Shown here piece by piece: positions 17,860 through 26,839 of a stretch of DNA of 64,000 bases. The position numbers were made by a program, and so were the translations under genes. How positions within the stretch are numbered: the first letter of the stretch is position 1; each line of letters starts with the position of its first letter. This DNA comes from DASSBQ01 sp040981125 (GTDB taxonomy: Bacteria; Nitrospirota; Nitrospiria; Nitrospirales; Nitrospiraceae), in contig JANRMQ010000015.1 in the NCBI GenBank assembly GCA_040981125.1, positions 1 through 64,000 of the forward strand. Reading direction: 5' to 3'. The notes beneath the pieces are model-generated. The model was given only the letters and a program-made list of their open reading frames with translations. It made no database searches and was not told where the DNA came from.

Positions 17860-19581
17860 ATGAAAACCAACCCGTTCCTGGTTCTGTTGCTTGGAGCCGT
17901 CGCGGTCGGCTGCGCCGCTCCCGCTCCCCGTTCCCCTCATGAGAACGGGTCCACGGGCGGCCCATCCGCCGCTTCTCCTCAGAATTCTCAGCCATCGAGC
18001 GCTGATGCTCTGCAAGTTGTGGCGCTCCAACAGGAACGGCAACAATTGCTCGCCACATTAGACGAGTTCCATGAGCGAATTCGGGACTTGGAAAGCAGGC
18101 TTGCCGACCGTGAGGGGAAACCCATTGCGAAATCCTACGACGAACTCCTCGCCATTAAGGAAGCGGAGGTGCAGGAGCTCCGGCAGACGTCCGCCGAACA
18201 TGTCGCGGTCGTCGCGCAGCGTGATGCGGCAGCGGCGGAACTCACTCAAGCCAAGCAGCGTCTGAGCGCGCTCGATCAACAGCTCGTGAAAAAAGAGCAG
18301 GAGGTGGCCTCACTTCGAGGCCTTGCCGTCACGGCCGCTGAATTGGATGCGGCGAAGCGCCGCGTCACTGAACTGGAAGCAACCCTCATACAGCGGGATA
18401 CGGACATCCGTGCGCTTCGGGCTGCCGCCGCGGAACGGGGTACTCTGGTTACCCAGTTGCAAACTGCGACCGTCACGCTGAACCATACAAAAGAACGCCT
18501 TGCCGGCATCGAGAAGCAATTCGTCCAAAAGGATCAGGATCTTCGAACGAACGTGGCCGAGAAGCAACGTTTGTCGGCGGAATCGACGGGTTATGCCAAC
18601 GATCTCAAGCTGGCCCGGCAGCGCATCGCCCTGCTTGAACAGCAAGCGACCGACAGCGAGCAACAATTTCAGATCATGAAGCGAAACAGCGGCGACCGGG
18701 ATAGGGTGGCAGGCCAACTCGCCGCGTCCAACATGGATCTGACCCAAATAAAGCAGCGCGCTTCCCAATTGGAACGGCAATTGGCGGCAAAGATGCAGGA
18801 AACGGAAACGCTTCGCTCACTCGTCACTGAGAAGGACGCATTGCTCCGCCGCACAGGGCTCCCGAAGGAGGCCGCACGCCGGCCTTCTGCCGCGATATCC
18901 TCTCTCGCACCGAACGCCGGAAGCCAAGTAGCGGCATTCAACAGAACGCCGAGTTTAAGGTCGCCCGGTCCAGGAGCCGACGGCAGACCCGCTCCCGACC
19001 CGGCGCCTTCCCGGTCAGCCGACCAGCCGTACGCCAAATTGAGTCAGACCAAAGACGAACTCGCGCGAACCTTCCAGAACGATATGGCGAGAGGGACCAT
19101 TACCTTGAAGCAAGAGGGGAATCAATTGTCGGTTTCATTGTCTTCTTCAGTGCTCTTTGCTTCGGAAGATGTAAATCTGAAGCCCGATGCGACGATCGCA
19201 CTGCAGCGAATCGGACAGATTATCGGCCAGGCATCCAATAGAGCGGTCCAGGTAACGGGCCACACCGACAATCAGGCGATCAGCAAAGAATTGAGGAAGA
19301 CGTTTCCCGACAACAGAGCCCTCTCATGGGCGAGAGCGGATAGCGCCCGAAAAGCGCTGATCAGCGGCGGTACGCCACCGGAGCATATCAGGGCGATCGG
19401 ACTGGCCGGCAAGAAGCCGTTAGCGAGCAACACGACCGAAGCCGGCCGGGAGAAAAACCGCCGTATCGAGATCGTTGTCACGCAATTTTCCACCCCCGCA
19501 CGTACCATGACGACGGGATCCGCCGGAAAAGGGCCGAGCATGGCCGCGCTCTCAGCGCCGGGCCCGCATGAGATTCCATGA
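17860..19581 (+). CDS. Coiled-coil lipoprotein with C-terminal OmpA peptidoglycan-binding domain
   Basis: Starting at the ATG after GAGGGGAGAGC, the 573-residue protein has a lipobox around VAVGC (Cys19). A Ser/Pro linker leads to a long coiled coil (about 55-350), rich in Gln, Glu, Arg and Ala, with recurring ELDAAKRRVTELEATL-like units. A Pro-rich hinge precedes an OmpA/MotB-type domain (about 420-545) with the peptidoglycan-binding signatures QVTGHTDNQ, NRALSWARADSARKAL and EAGREKNRRIEIV. The likely role is to tether the outer membrane to the wall across a long distance. Its start is set by the ribosome-binding site; the frame upstream of it is unlikely to be coding. Confidence 0.88.
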   Translation: MKTNPFLVLLLGAVAVGCAAPAPRSPHENGSTGGPSAASPQNSQPSSADALQVVALQQERQQLLATLDEFHERIRDLESRLADREGKPIAKSYDELLAIKEAEVQELRQTSAEHVAVVAQRDAAAAELTQAKQRLSALDQQLVKKEQEVASLRGLAVTAAELDAAKRRVTELEATLIQRDTDIRALRAAAAERGTLVTQLQTATVTLNHTKERLAGIEKQFVQKDQDLRTNVAEKQRLSAESTGYANDLKLARQRIALLEQQATDSEQQFQIMKRNSGDRDRVAGQLAASNMDLTQIKQRASQLERQLAAKMQETETLRSLVTEKDALLRRTGLPKEAARRPSAAISSLAPNAGSQVAAFNRTPSLRSPGPGADGRPAPDPAPSRSADQPYAKLSQTKDELARTFQNDMARGTITLKQEGNQLSVSLSSSVLFASEDVNLKPDATIALQRIGQIIGQASNRAVQVTGHTDNQAISKELRKTFPDNRALSWARADSARKALISGGTPPEHIRAIGLAGKKPLASNTTEAGREKNRRIEIVVTQFSTPARTMTTGSAGKGPSMAALSAPGPHEIP

Positions 19582-20043
19582 TCCGTGTCATTGTACCGAT
19601 CCTTCAGACGCACTCTCGATATGCCGTGTCTGGGGATTCTGTGGATAAGGCCGTGGGCAATCGAACCCGCCTCTGATCAGCGCTGAAGCATAGACAAAGC
19701 AATTCAAGGACCTACACCGGGCATTCCGGTCAGGCGGCGGCACGTTTGATTTTCGGACCATGCTCAAGTGACAATGAACAGAGCTTGCCGGATGCGTCCT
19801 GACGTGCCGCGGACATTCGGCCGCATCGATTACAGATTTGAACAGCGCTTGAAGACCGGCTGCGAGGAAGCGGCGGGCAGGGCAAAGTATGGACACTGTG
19901 CATTGGTTGTGGATGTGGTGTGAATTCACTGTGCAACGGCCATCAATCACTCAGGATGGCGCAACCGTTCGATGCTATTGCAGTGAGCCTGATTACGAAC
20001 GGCGTCAGCAAGACTATCCACGCACGTGGCTGCGATTCGTCCC
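19582..20043. other. Intergenic stretch with one doubtful small frame
   Basis: No convincing gene. On the minus strand a 68-residue frame at 19730-19936 reads VQICNRCGRMSAARQ...KLCSLSLEHG; the CxxC pattern looks organised, but there is no recognisable family and the N-terminal half looks random. It could be a decayed or lineage-specific small protein. Confidence 0.3.
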
Positions 20044-21075
20044 ATGAGTGACCCGACTGAATTGCTCGTTACGGCGGGCGAGGGCACGAAGCGGTTGGAT
20101 ATGTTTCTGGCCAACCGGGATGCGTTTTTCTCGCGGGCTGCCATTCAACGCCTGATCAAGGAAGGCCGCATTCGTGTCAATGGAGAGCCCGTGCGTGCTT
20201 CCCGTAAGATCAAGCCCGGTGATCGCATCGCCTTGGATGTCCCCCGGCCGATTCCGCTGGAATTGAAGCCGGAAGCGATCGAGATCGATGTGCTTCACGA
20301 GGACGACGACCTCCTGGTTCTCAATAAAGCTGTGGGCATGGTGGTTCACCCGGCGCCGGGCAACTGGTGCGGCACGTTGGTCAATGCGCTACTGCACCAT
20401 TTTGCCTCGACCGGTTGTCCGATTCCGGCGATCGGGGGAAAAGAGCGCCCCGGGCTTGTCCATCGGCTGGACAAGGAGACCTCCGGAGTGATGGTCATCG
20501 CCAAGACCGATCAGGCTCATCGCGGCCTCGCCGCCCAATTCAAGCAACACAGCATCAGCCGGGTCTATGAAGCGCTCGTGTGGCGTGTCCCGCGGAAAGG
20601 CCGTGGGACGATCGAATTGGCAATCGGCCGGGATCAGCGGGAACGGAAGAAGTTTTCAGCCAGGACGGCGCGGCCCAAGGACTCCATCACCGAATTTCAT
20701 GTCAACCGGCGTTACGGCGCAGAAGCCGCGCACGTCTTGCTGTACCCGAAGACGGGCCGGACCCATCAGCTGAGAGTCCATTTGAATGCGATCGGACATC
20801 CGATCCTCGGCGATCATACCTACGGCGGAGGGCGGGTTCGTGAAATCGGCGACATTGCTTTCTGTCGGGTGATGTTGCATGCCCGCACATTGGGTTTTAC
20901 ACATCCGGCCACGGGCCTGTTTCAGGAGTATCACGTGGCGGCTCCGTCGGATTTTGCTTCGGCTGAAGCAGCGCTGCAATCGCGTGCGGCCGATCAGCGC
21001 GGCCTCGTCTTGACAAGCCGGTACGCGGGGCGTATCAGTCCTTTACCGCAGGAAACGAACCATGGAAACTACTGA
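20044..21075 (+). CDS. RluA/RluD-family 23S rRNA pseudouridine synthase
   Basis: The 343-residue protein has an N-terminal S4 RNA-binding domain (about 15-75: RLDMFLANRDAFFSRAAIQRLIKEGRIRVNG). The catalytic domain contains the invariant HRLDKETSGVMVIAKT, whose Asp (about residue 144) is the nucleophile, and the later RTHQLRVHL. The order S4 plus catalytic domain is that of RluD, which modifies helix 69 of 23S rRNA. The RluA-like paralogues lack S4 more often, so RluD is the best match, not proven. I prefer ATG 20044 over the GTG at 20026. Its 3' end overlaps the next gene by 14 bases. Confidence 0.93.
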   Translation: MSDPTELLVTAGEGTKRLDMFLANRDAFFSRAAIQRLIKEGRIRVNGEPVRASRKIKPGDRIALDVPRPIPLELKPEAIEIDVLHEDDDLLVLNKAVGMVVHPAPGNWCGTLVNALLHHFASTGCPIPAIGGKERPGLVHRLDKETSGVMVIAKTDQAHRGLAAQFKQHSISRVYEALVWRVPRKGRGTIELAIGRDQRERKKFSARTARPKDSITEFHVNRRYGAEAAHVLLYPKTGRTHQLRVHLNAIGHPILGDHTYGGGRVREIGDIAFCRVMLHARTLGFTHPATGLFQEYHVAAPSDFASAEAALQSRAADQRGLVLTSRYAGRISPLPQETNHGNY

Positions 21076-21484
21076 AGTTCTCGATATCTTAGGAAGCGTG
21101 ATTTCCCAGTTGAAAATCTACGCCGCGAAATTGCCGCCGGTGGTGCATTTATCGGTGGCTCCCGCCGGAATCAGGCCCAAACCGGAGGCCGTTGAAATCT
21201 TCGAGCAGGCGCTGGCGCGGTTCCGTTCCCAGAGCGCCGGGACGGCGCTCCGCGTGATGAATGAATATCTTGTGGAGTCGTTGGAAGCCTTCGAGGCGGG
21301 AAAGCTGCTGGCAGCAGTCCAGCCTCTTCTTGCGGTGCTGGACCATCTGGATCGCATGCGGCGGGATAACGAGATCAAAGTCAACCAGGCCGACGAAAAG
21401 CGGTTGGCGGAGTATCGAACGGCGCTGACGAAGATCTTGCCGGGGAGCCAGCCCGAACTGGAAGGAGCGGGACGGGGAATGTAG
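21062..21484 (+). CDS. Conserved-looking helical protein of unknown function
   Basis: A 140-residue acidic/basic helical protein beginning METTEVLDILGSVISQLKIYAAKLPP. It has no signal peptide, membrane span or known motif. The region from about 45 to 130 is predicted by eye to be continuous helices with regular Leu/Ala spacing. It overlaps the pseudouridine synthase gene by 14 bases, which supports translation and co-transcription, so a ribosome-related role is conceivable but unsupported. Confidence 0.75.
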   Translation: METTEVLDILGSVISQLKIYAAKLPPVVHLSVAPAGIRPKPEAVEIFEQALARFRSQSAGTALRVMNEYLVESLEAFEAGKLLAAVQPLLAVLDHLDRMRRDNEIKVNQADEKRLAEYRTALTKILPGSQPELEGAGRGM

Positions 21485-21487
21485 CCG

Positions 21488-21667
21488 TTAGTGTCCCATC
21501 TTCGGGCCGGCGGCGTTGGCTCCCTCGGTCACGAGTTTCAGCCGGACGAGTTGATCGCAGTGCGGGCATCGCGCGCGAACCGTGTTTTCATCGAGAAATT
21601 CGAATTGGTCCTCTTTAAGCCACATGAGTCGAAAACATTTCGGACAGCTTCGGACTTGCGTTCCCAT
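21488..21667 (-). CDS. Small zinc-ribbon protein (59 residues)
   Basis: Minus-strand frame with ATG at 21665-21667, preceded by AAGAGGAA. It encodes two CxxC pairs: RSCPKCFRLMW and RARCPHCDQLV, spaced by about 22 residues, giving a C4 zinc ribbon. The remaining sequence is short and polar. It converges with the preceding gene, leaving only 3 bases between stops. No function can be assigned; such mini-ribbons are often MJ0042-like or transcription-associated. Confidence 0.75.
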   Translation of the reverse strand: MGTQVRSCPKCFRLMWLKEDQFEFLDENTVRARCPHCDQLVRLKLVTEGANAAGPKMGH

Positions 21668-21730
21668 ACTATTCCTCTTACACTCCTTCCGATGTCCTAT
21701 CCTGATGAAGGGAGACTAATTTAGTACAAG

Positions 21731-22171
21731 ATGCCGTCCCCTCTCAAGAGCGTCAAACACGCGATCTCCTTTTCGGACCGGAAAGACATCGACCTCTCTC
21801 AACTCCTTCGTCTCTACCACCAGGCCCCTTGGACGAAAGGCCGTACGGCCGAGCAGGCGCAACGGATGTTGGGCCATACCGATCTCGTCGTGTCCGCCTG
21901 GGCCGGCGATCGGCTCGTCGGGTTTGGTCGCGTCTTAACCGACTATGTGTTCCGGGCTTCGATTTGGGACATTATCGTCGATAAAGGATACCAAAGCCGC
22001 GGCATCGGCACTCATCTCGTCCGGCACATCCTCGACCATCCCACGCTTCAGCATGTCGAACTGTTCTGGCTCTGCACGCGCATGCCGGGCTTCTATGAAC
22101 GGCTCGGCTTCAGCGCCAAAGAACAAGCCGGCATGGTCTGGACGCGAGCCAAGCAAGCCGGGCAGGAATAG
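21731..22171 (+). CDS. GNAT-family N-acetyltransferase
   Basis: The 146-residue protein carries the GNAT core: VSAWAGDRLVGFGRVLTD forms the central strands, IIVDKGYQSRGIGTHLVRHIL the acetyl-CoA pyrophosphate loop (Q/RxxGxG/A as QSRGIG), and MPGFYERLGFSAKE the C-terminal motif. Substrate cannot be predicted. Convergent with znuB, with only six bases between the stops. Confidence 0.9.
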   Translation: MPSPLKSVKHAISFSDRKDIDLSQLLRLYHQAPWTKGRTAEQAQRMLGHTDLVVSAWAGDRLVGFGRVLTDYVFRASIWDIIVDKGYQSRGIGTHLVRHILDHPTLQHVELFWLCTRMPGFYERLGFSAKEQAGMVWTRAKQAGQE

Positions 22172-22177
22172 CTTTGG

Positions 22178-22999
22178 TCAGGCATGCTGATGTCTGAGTA
22201 ATCGCTTCGGCGAGAACAGGACCGACAGAAAGAAGACGGCCGTGGCGAGCAGTACGATGGCCGGCCCCGACGGCAGATCGAATGTATAGGACAGGAGAAC
22301 TCCTCCGACCGCGCACAGGATGCCGATGGTCGCGGAGTAGACCGTCATCTGGGCCAGGCTGTGCGTGAGTTGATAGGCGGTTGAAGCCGGAATGAGGATC
22401 ATGGCGAATACGAGGATGGCGCCGACCGTCTTGAGCGCGATCACGACGGTGAGCGCAACTAACGAAAGAAGCAGGTAGAAGATCTGCCGAGCCGGGACGC
22501 CGGACGCTTCGGCCATTTCCTGATCGAACGCGATAAAATACAACTCTTTCGAGAGCAGCAGAATGGTCCCCAATACCAGAACGCTCAATCCTCCAATGAC
22601 GAGCAGTTCTTCGGTCGTCACGGACAGGACGCTGCCGAACAGGTATCCATACACCTCGGGATTGTAGCTTTTCATGAGTCCAAGAAAGAGGATCGCGAGG
22701 GCCATGGTCGTGGTATAGAGGATTCCGATCGAGACGTCTAACTTCATCCGTCCCTTTTCCTCCACCCATCCGGTGATCCAGACCGTCGCCAATCCGAAGA
22801 CGATGGCCAGGCCCATCGGTGACCAACCCAACAGATATGCGAGGGTAACTCCGGCAAAAGCCGCATGGGCCGTTCCCGCCCCGGCAAATGCCAGGCCTCG
22901 CAGCACGACGAAGACGCCGATGACCGAGCAGAGCAGTCCCACCAGCGCCGCAGCAAGCAGCGACCGTTGCATGAAGTCGTATGCCAGCATCTCTAGCAT
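22178..22999 (-). CDS. znuB: Zinc/manganese ABC transporter permease (ZnuB-like)
   Basis: The 273-residue integral membrane protein has about eight spans and belongs to the ABC-3 permease family. The N-terminal FMQRSLLAAALVGLLCSVIGVFVVLRGLAFAG motif and the later VALKTVGAILVFAMILIPASTAYQL are typical. It forms the membrane pore of a metal importer with the ATPase and His-rich binding protein encoded just upstream (order A-C-B on the minus strand). The 120-base gap to znuC is longer than usual but on the same strand. Confidence 0.9.
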   Translation of the reverse strand: MLEMLAYDFMQRSLLAAALVGLLCSVIGVFVVLRGLAFAGAGTAHAAFAGVTLAYLLGWSPMGLAIVFGLATVWITGWVEEKGRMKLDVSIGILYTTTMALAILFLGLMKSYNPEVYGYLFGSVLSVTTEELLVIGGLSVLVLGTILLLSKELYFIAFDQEMAEASGVPARQIFYLLLSLVALTVVIALKTVGAILVFAMILIPASTAYQLTHSLAQMTVYSATIGILCAVGGVLLSYTFDLPSGPAIVLLATAVFFLSVLFSPKRLLRHQHA

Positions 23000-23119
23000 G
23001 AGGTGATTGGATGATCTGGGGATGTGAAAAGTGCACGCGTCAAATGCATGATCTTCTGCGGCTCTGGATAACGAAATGACTCACTCACCCAATTGCCACA
23101 TGCCAACTCATCACATATT

Positions 23120-23902
23120 TCAATGCCGATGATAATCTTCCACCAAAATGAAGTCTTTGTCCGTAATCACCAACTCCTTGCCGTACACCTGGCTCAAAAT
23201 GTCCGCCTTCAAGACTTCTTCGGGACGGCCGGAGGCATAGAGCTTCGTCTTGAGCAACACCAAACGGTCCACGCGGGAACGGATCATATTGATGTCATGC
23301 GTAATCAACAGAATGGTCAGCCCCAGTTCCTTATGAAGCTGTTGAATCAGTTCGACCACGCTGTGTTGCGTGGTGATGTCGAGCCCGGTGGTGGGCTCGT
23401 CCAACAAAAGAATCTGCGGCTGTTGCGCCAATGCGCGCGCGATGAAGACTCGTTGCTGCTGGCCTCCAGACAATTCCCCCAGCGCGGTATGTTGATGCGT
23501 CTCCATACCGACATGACTCAGGGCCTCCAGCGCGATGTCCCGATCCCGGACGGAGGGGCGCGTGAAAAGTCCCAAGGCGCCGTAGCGGCCCATCATGACC
23601 GCCTCGAGAACCGTCACAGGGAAGTGCCGCTCGATCATTCCCTTTTGAGGTAGATATCCGATGCGGGCGCGGTGGTGGCAGCGCAGTTCTTCACAGGCGC
23701 AATCGAACACCCGCAAGGCGCCATCCAGCGGCGCCATCAAGCCCAACACGGCGCGGCAGAGGGTCGTCTTTCCCGAGCCGTTAGGCCCGATGACCCCGAC
23801 AAACTCTCCTTGCATGATCTCCAGCGAGATATCTTCCAAGGCCACGACTCCGGGAAACCCCAGCGTGGCATGGTCGAAGCGGATGATGGGCATGTTCGTC
23901 AT
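23120..23902 (-). CDS. znuC: Zinc/manganese ABC transporter ATP-binding protein (ZnuC-like)
   Basis: A 260-residue ABC ATPase: Walker A GPNGSGKT at 39-46, Q-loop YLPQKG, signature ELSGGQQQRV near residue 146, Walker B ILLLDEPTTGLD and the H-loop His in LLITHD. A CxCxxL-type Cys/His insert (VFDCACEELRCHHRARIGY) stands between Walker A and Q-loop, as in metal-importing members. It lies 31 bases downstream of znuA. Confidence 0.92.
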   Translation of the reverse strand: MTNMPIIRFDHATLGFPGVVALEDISLEIMQGEFVGVIGPNGSGKTTLCRAVLGLMAPLDGALRVFDCACEELRCHHRARIGYLPQKGMIERHFPVTVLEAVMMGRYGALGLFTRPSVRDRDIALEALSHVGMETHQHTALGELSGGQQQRVFIARALAQQPQILLLDEPTTGLDITTQHSVVELIQQLHKELGLTILLITHDINMIRSRVDRLVLLKTKLYASGRPEEVLKADILSQVYGKELVITDKDFILVEDYHRH

Positions 23903-23932
23903 GGAGCGATTCGAATCGAACGTGATGGCGTG

Positions 23933-24919
23933 CTATGGATGGGACCCGCGTTCCGTCGGCTTCTCCAGCGCGTCGGCCAATTGGAGCACATTATAACGGA
24001 GCATGTCGAGGTAGGTCTCCGTGCCGGGAAGGGCTCCCGGAAGTGTCGTCAATACCACCACGCGCGCGCCCGTTTCGCGGGCCAGCACTTGCGGAAGCTT
24101 CTGATTCAATTGCGCCTCCGATACGATGACCCGGATTCCAGCCTGCTTGATGGTCGTCACCATCGCTTGAATCCGGCGGGCGGAGGGCTCAGCGCCCGGT
24201 TGCGTCAATAGCGTGCCTGCGACGATGAGTCCGAAGTAGCGGGCAAAATAGGGCCAGGCCGGGTGATGCACGACGATGCGGCGGTCTGACACCGTCTCCA
24301 AACGGAGACGAAGCGCCTCGCCCGTCCGGTGGAGTTGCGAGAGATAGGCCGCCGCGTTCGCTTCGTACTGTTCCCGATGGGCCGGATCGGCGGCGATGAA
24401 CGCATCGGCGATCTGCCGGACCATCACCGAGGCGCCGCCAGGGTCCAACCAGACATGCGGATTGCCGTGAGAATGGGAATGGGGCGAACCAGCGCCGGCC
24501 TGCATCCCTGGGGCGTCGTCATGATCTTCGAGTAATTCGATGCCGCGTGAGGCCGTGACCGTCTGCAAACGGGGATTTCCCGCGTTCTTTACCAAGGTCG
24601 AGACCCAGACTTCCAGCCCCGCGCCGACCTCGATCAAGATCTGCGCCTTCCGGACCGCCACGAGGTCGCTTGGCTTTGGAGAATAGGTATGTTCGCTTTC
24701 GTAACCGGTCATGAGGGAGGTCACGCCGACATGCGGACCTCCGATTTGCTGGGCCCAATCTTTGAGGACAGGGAGCGTGACGACGACATTGAGCGGCTGC
24801 GATCCATAGGCCGGCGCAACCGCCCAATGAAGAGCAGGGCACAGCAATACGAGAAAGAAAAACAGGAAATAGCGCGGGCTGTGAAACACGGAGCGGACGG
24901 TAACACTCGATCTGGGCAT
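23933..24919 (-). CDS. znuA: Zinc ABC transporter substrate-binding protein (ZnuA-like)
   Basis: Periplasmic metal-binding protein of the cluster A-I type, 328 residues from the chosen ATG. A signal peptide (YFLFFFLVLLCPALHWAVAPAYG) is followed by VTLPVLKDWAQQIGG. The metal ligands are visible in order: GYESEHTYSPKPSD, the His-rich loop SPHSHSHGNPHVWLDP, VHHPAWPYFARYFG and the C-terminal Asp/Glu region. The short His-rich loop supports zinc rather than manganese. A longer frame from a TTG at 24967 is possible but its ribosome-binding spacing is poor. I saw no clear Zur box in the 131 bases separating it from anmK. Confidence 0.92.
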   Translation of the reverse strand: MPRSSVTVRSVFHSPRYFLFFFLVLLCPALHWAVAPAYGSQPLNVVVTLPVLKDWAQQIGGPHVGVTSLMTGYESEHTYSPKPSDLVAVRKAQILIEVGAGLEVWVSTLVKNAGNPRLQTVTASRGIELLEDHDDAPGMQAGAGSPHSHSHGNPHVWLDPGGASVMVRQIADAFIAADPAHREQYEANAAAYLSQLHRTGEALRLRLETVSDRRIVVHHPAWPYFARYFGLIVAGTLLTQPGAEPSARRIQAMVTTIKQAGIRVIVSEAQLNQKLPQVLARETGARVVVLTTLPGALPGTETYLDMLRYNVLQLADALEKPTERGSHP

Positions 24920-25050
24920 TGTCAACGAAGGGGGACGAACGAAGAAATATCCGACGGCGATCTTCAAACCCTTGACCCGGCCGTGAAGTTCGATTAGCGT
25001 AGCGAGCCCATTAGAGAGAGTTCTGCATTCTATGCGTCCCTGGGAGGATC

Positions 25051-26247
25051 ATGAAAGTCATCGGGCTCATGTCCGGAACATCGGCCGACGGTGTCGATGC
25101 GGCGCTGATCGATATTCGCGGGCGCGGAGAAGCGCTCAAGGTCAAGATGTTGGCCTACCTGTCGCGTCCCTATTCGCGCAATCTTCAACAACGGGTGCTT
25201 GATGCGTCGCTGAAGGGGACAGTGGCCGATGTCTGTCATTTGAACGTCCTGCTCGGAGAGCTGTTCGCGCAAGCGGCGATCCGCGTGATCGCGCGGGCCG
25301 GACTCAAGCCGGCCGACGTGGCGCTCATCGGATCGCACGGCCAAACCATCCATCATTTGCCGGTCGGAACCAAGGAAGCGGGTGTCGGCGTCATTCGTTC
25401 GACGTTGCAAATCGCGGAGCCCGCGGTGATCGCCGAGCGCACGGGCGTCACGACCATCGCGAATTTTCGATCCCGCGATATGGCCGCCGGCGGGGAAGGC
25501 GCTCCGCTGACTCCGTACGCCCACTATGTGTTGTTGCGGCACCCTCGCCGTGGCAGGTTGATCGTGAACCTCGGCGGCATCAGCAACGTGACGTTTCTAC
25601 CCAAGCAAGGGAGCGCCGAGAAAGTCGCCGCGTTCGACACAGGCCCGGCAAATATGGTTCTCGATGCGCTCGTGCAACGGGTGTCGGACGGCCGGATGCC
25701 GTTTGATCGGGGAGGGAAGCAGGCGGCGGCCGGCACGATTCATCGGGGGTTCCTGGCGGAATTGATGGCGCACCCGTTTCTCAAGCGCCGGCCGCCGAAA
25801 TCCACCGGACGCGAGGAATTCGGCGAACGATTTGTCGATCAAGTCCTCGCGCGATCGCGCGCTCACCGCCTCAGGCCCGAGGATCTTCTGGCCACCTGCG
25901 CCTACTGGACGGCCGCCGCGGTCGGATCCGCGCGACGTTGGATCAGCAGCGGCATCGACGAAGTGGTGGTGGGCGGAGGCGGCGTCTATAACGAAACGGT
26001 GATGCGCCATTTGCGATCCGTCTTCCGAAATGTGCCGGTGAAGACGTTTGACGACCTGGGATGGAAAAGCAAAGCCTTTGAGGCGGTCGCTTTTGCGGTG
26101 CTGGCCTATCAAACCGCCTCGGGTGAATGTACGAATCTTCCCCAGGTCACGGGCGCTCGGCATCCCGTTATCCTTGGCGCGATCGTCCCAGGGGCGGGAA
26201 AGCGGCCGGCCGGTTCATCCTTCATTCCTCGATCCCGGCGCCGATAG
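25051..26247 (+). CDS. anmK: Anhydro-N-acetylmuramic acid kinase
   Basis: Cytoplasmic enzyme of peptidoglycan recycling: it cleaves the 1,6-anhydro ring and phosphorylates to MurNAc-6-phosphate. The 398-residue protein starts with the family signature MSGTSADGVDAALID, followed by GSHGQTIHHLP, NLGGISNVTFLP, FDTGPANMVLDAL and the VVVGGGGVYNETVM segment. The length is slightly above average because of a C-terminal tail. A DUF2726 protein gene abuts its stop codon. Confidence 0.95.
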   Translation: MKVIGLMSGTSADGVDAALIDIRGRGEALKVKMLAYLSRPYSRNLQQRVLDASLKGTVADVCHLNVLLGELFAQAAIRVIARAGLKPADVALIGSHGQTIHHLPVGTKEAGVGVIRSTLQIAEPAVIAERTGVTTIANFRSRDMAAGGEGAPLTPYAHYVLLRHPRRGRLIVNLGGISNVTFLPKQGSAEKVAAFDTGPANMVLDALVQRVSDGRMPFDRGGKQAAAGTIHRGFLAELMAHPFLKRRPPKSTGREEFGERFVDQVLARSRAHRLRPEDLLATCAYWTAAAVGSARRWISSGIDEVVVGGGGVYNETVMRHLRSVFRNVPVKTFDDLGWKSKAFEAVAFAVLAYQTASGECTNLPQVTGARHPVILGAIVPGAGKRPAGSSFIPRSRRR

Positions 26248-26769
26248 ATGGACCCCGTTTATCTGCTGGTCGGCGTCGGTGTAGCCCTGATATCAGCCGT
26301 GATCGGTTGGGGCGTAGGGATGAGGCGGTCCGCCGGCCGGCGAACATCCGTCCAACTGGATCTCGGCAAATCGATTACCCTGAAACCGGTCCTCAGCGAA
26401 GCCGAGGCCCGTTTCTATAATCTGCTCAGAATGGCGGTAGAGGACCGGTATCTGATTTTCGCTCATGTCCCGCTCTGGTGCCTGGTGGATGTGCCAATGC
26501 CGGAGGCCGGCTCGCGGGTGCCGCTATTGAGCCAGCTTGCGCTGAAACGCGCGACGTTCGTTCTCGTACATCCCGGGACTAGGCAAGCTGAAAAGGTGGT
26601 GGACTGGAAAGATGACAACGAGAGTGACGCATCGGAGGACCGTCCGGACTCTCTTCTTGAAACGGTGTTGAAGCCGGCCGGGGTGCAACTCGTCACGATC
26701 AACGCCCGGGGGGCTTATACGGTGGCCGAATTGGCCACGCTCTTTGATACTGCGGATCCCGATTCATGA
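26248..26769 (+). CDS. DUF2726-domain membrane-anchored protein
   Basis: The 173-residue protein begins with one membrane span (YLLVGVGVALISAVIGWGVGM). After a basic linker it has the DUF2726 fold: LSEAEARFYNLLRMAVEDRYLIFAHVPL, a conserved Ser/Ala-rich helix and the RATFVLVHPGTRQAEKVVDW strand that resembles a restriction-like nuclease core. The usual HTVDFVL-like catalytic Asp is represented by DFVL-like FVLV only, so activity is doubtful. Starts immediately after the anmK stop (no gap), hence co-transcribed. Confidence 0.85.
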   Translation: MDPVYLLVGVGVALISAVIGWGVGMRRSAGRRTSVQLDLGKSITLKPVLSEAEARFYNLLRMAVEDRYLIFAHVPLWCLVDVPMPEAGSRVPLLSQLALKRATFVLVHPGTRQAEKVVDWKDDNESDASEDRPDSLLETVLKPAGVQLVTINARGAYTVAELATLFDTADPDS

Positions 26770-26839
26770 AGGTGTTCCGTCGGAATGAAGCGTCAAGGAA
26801 CGAAACAGACCGTTTCACCCCGGCAGGCCGCAAGGCAGC

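Noticed and set aside
22110..23036. 308-residue minus-strand frame
   Set aside because: Out-of-frame shadow of znuB, low-complexity Arg/His-rich.
24920..25050. Search for a Zur operator between znuA and anmK
   Set aside because: No palindrome resembling known Zur sites was visible, so no operator is claimed.
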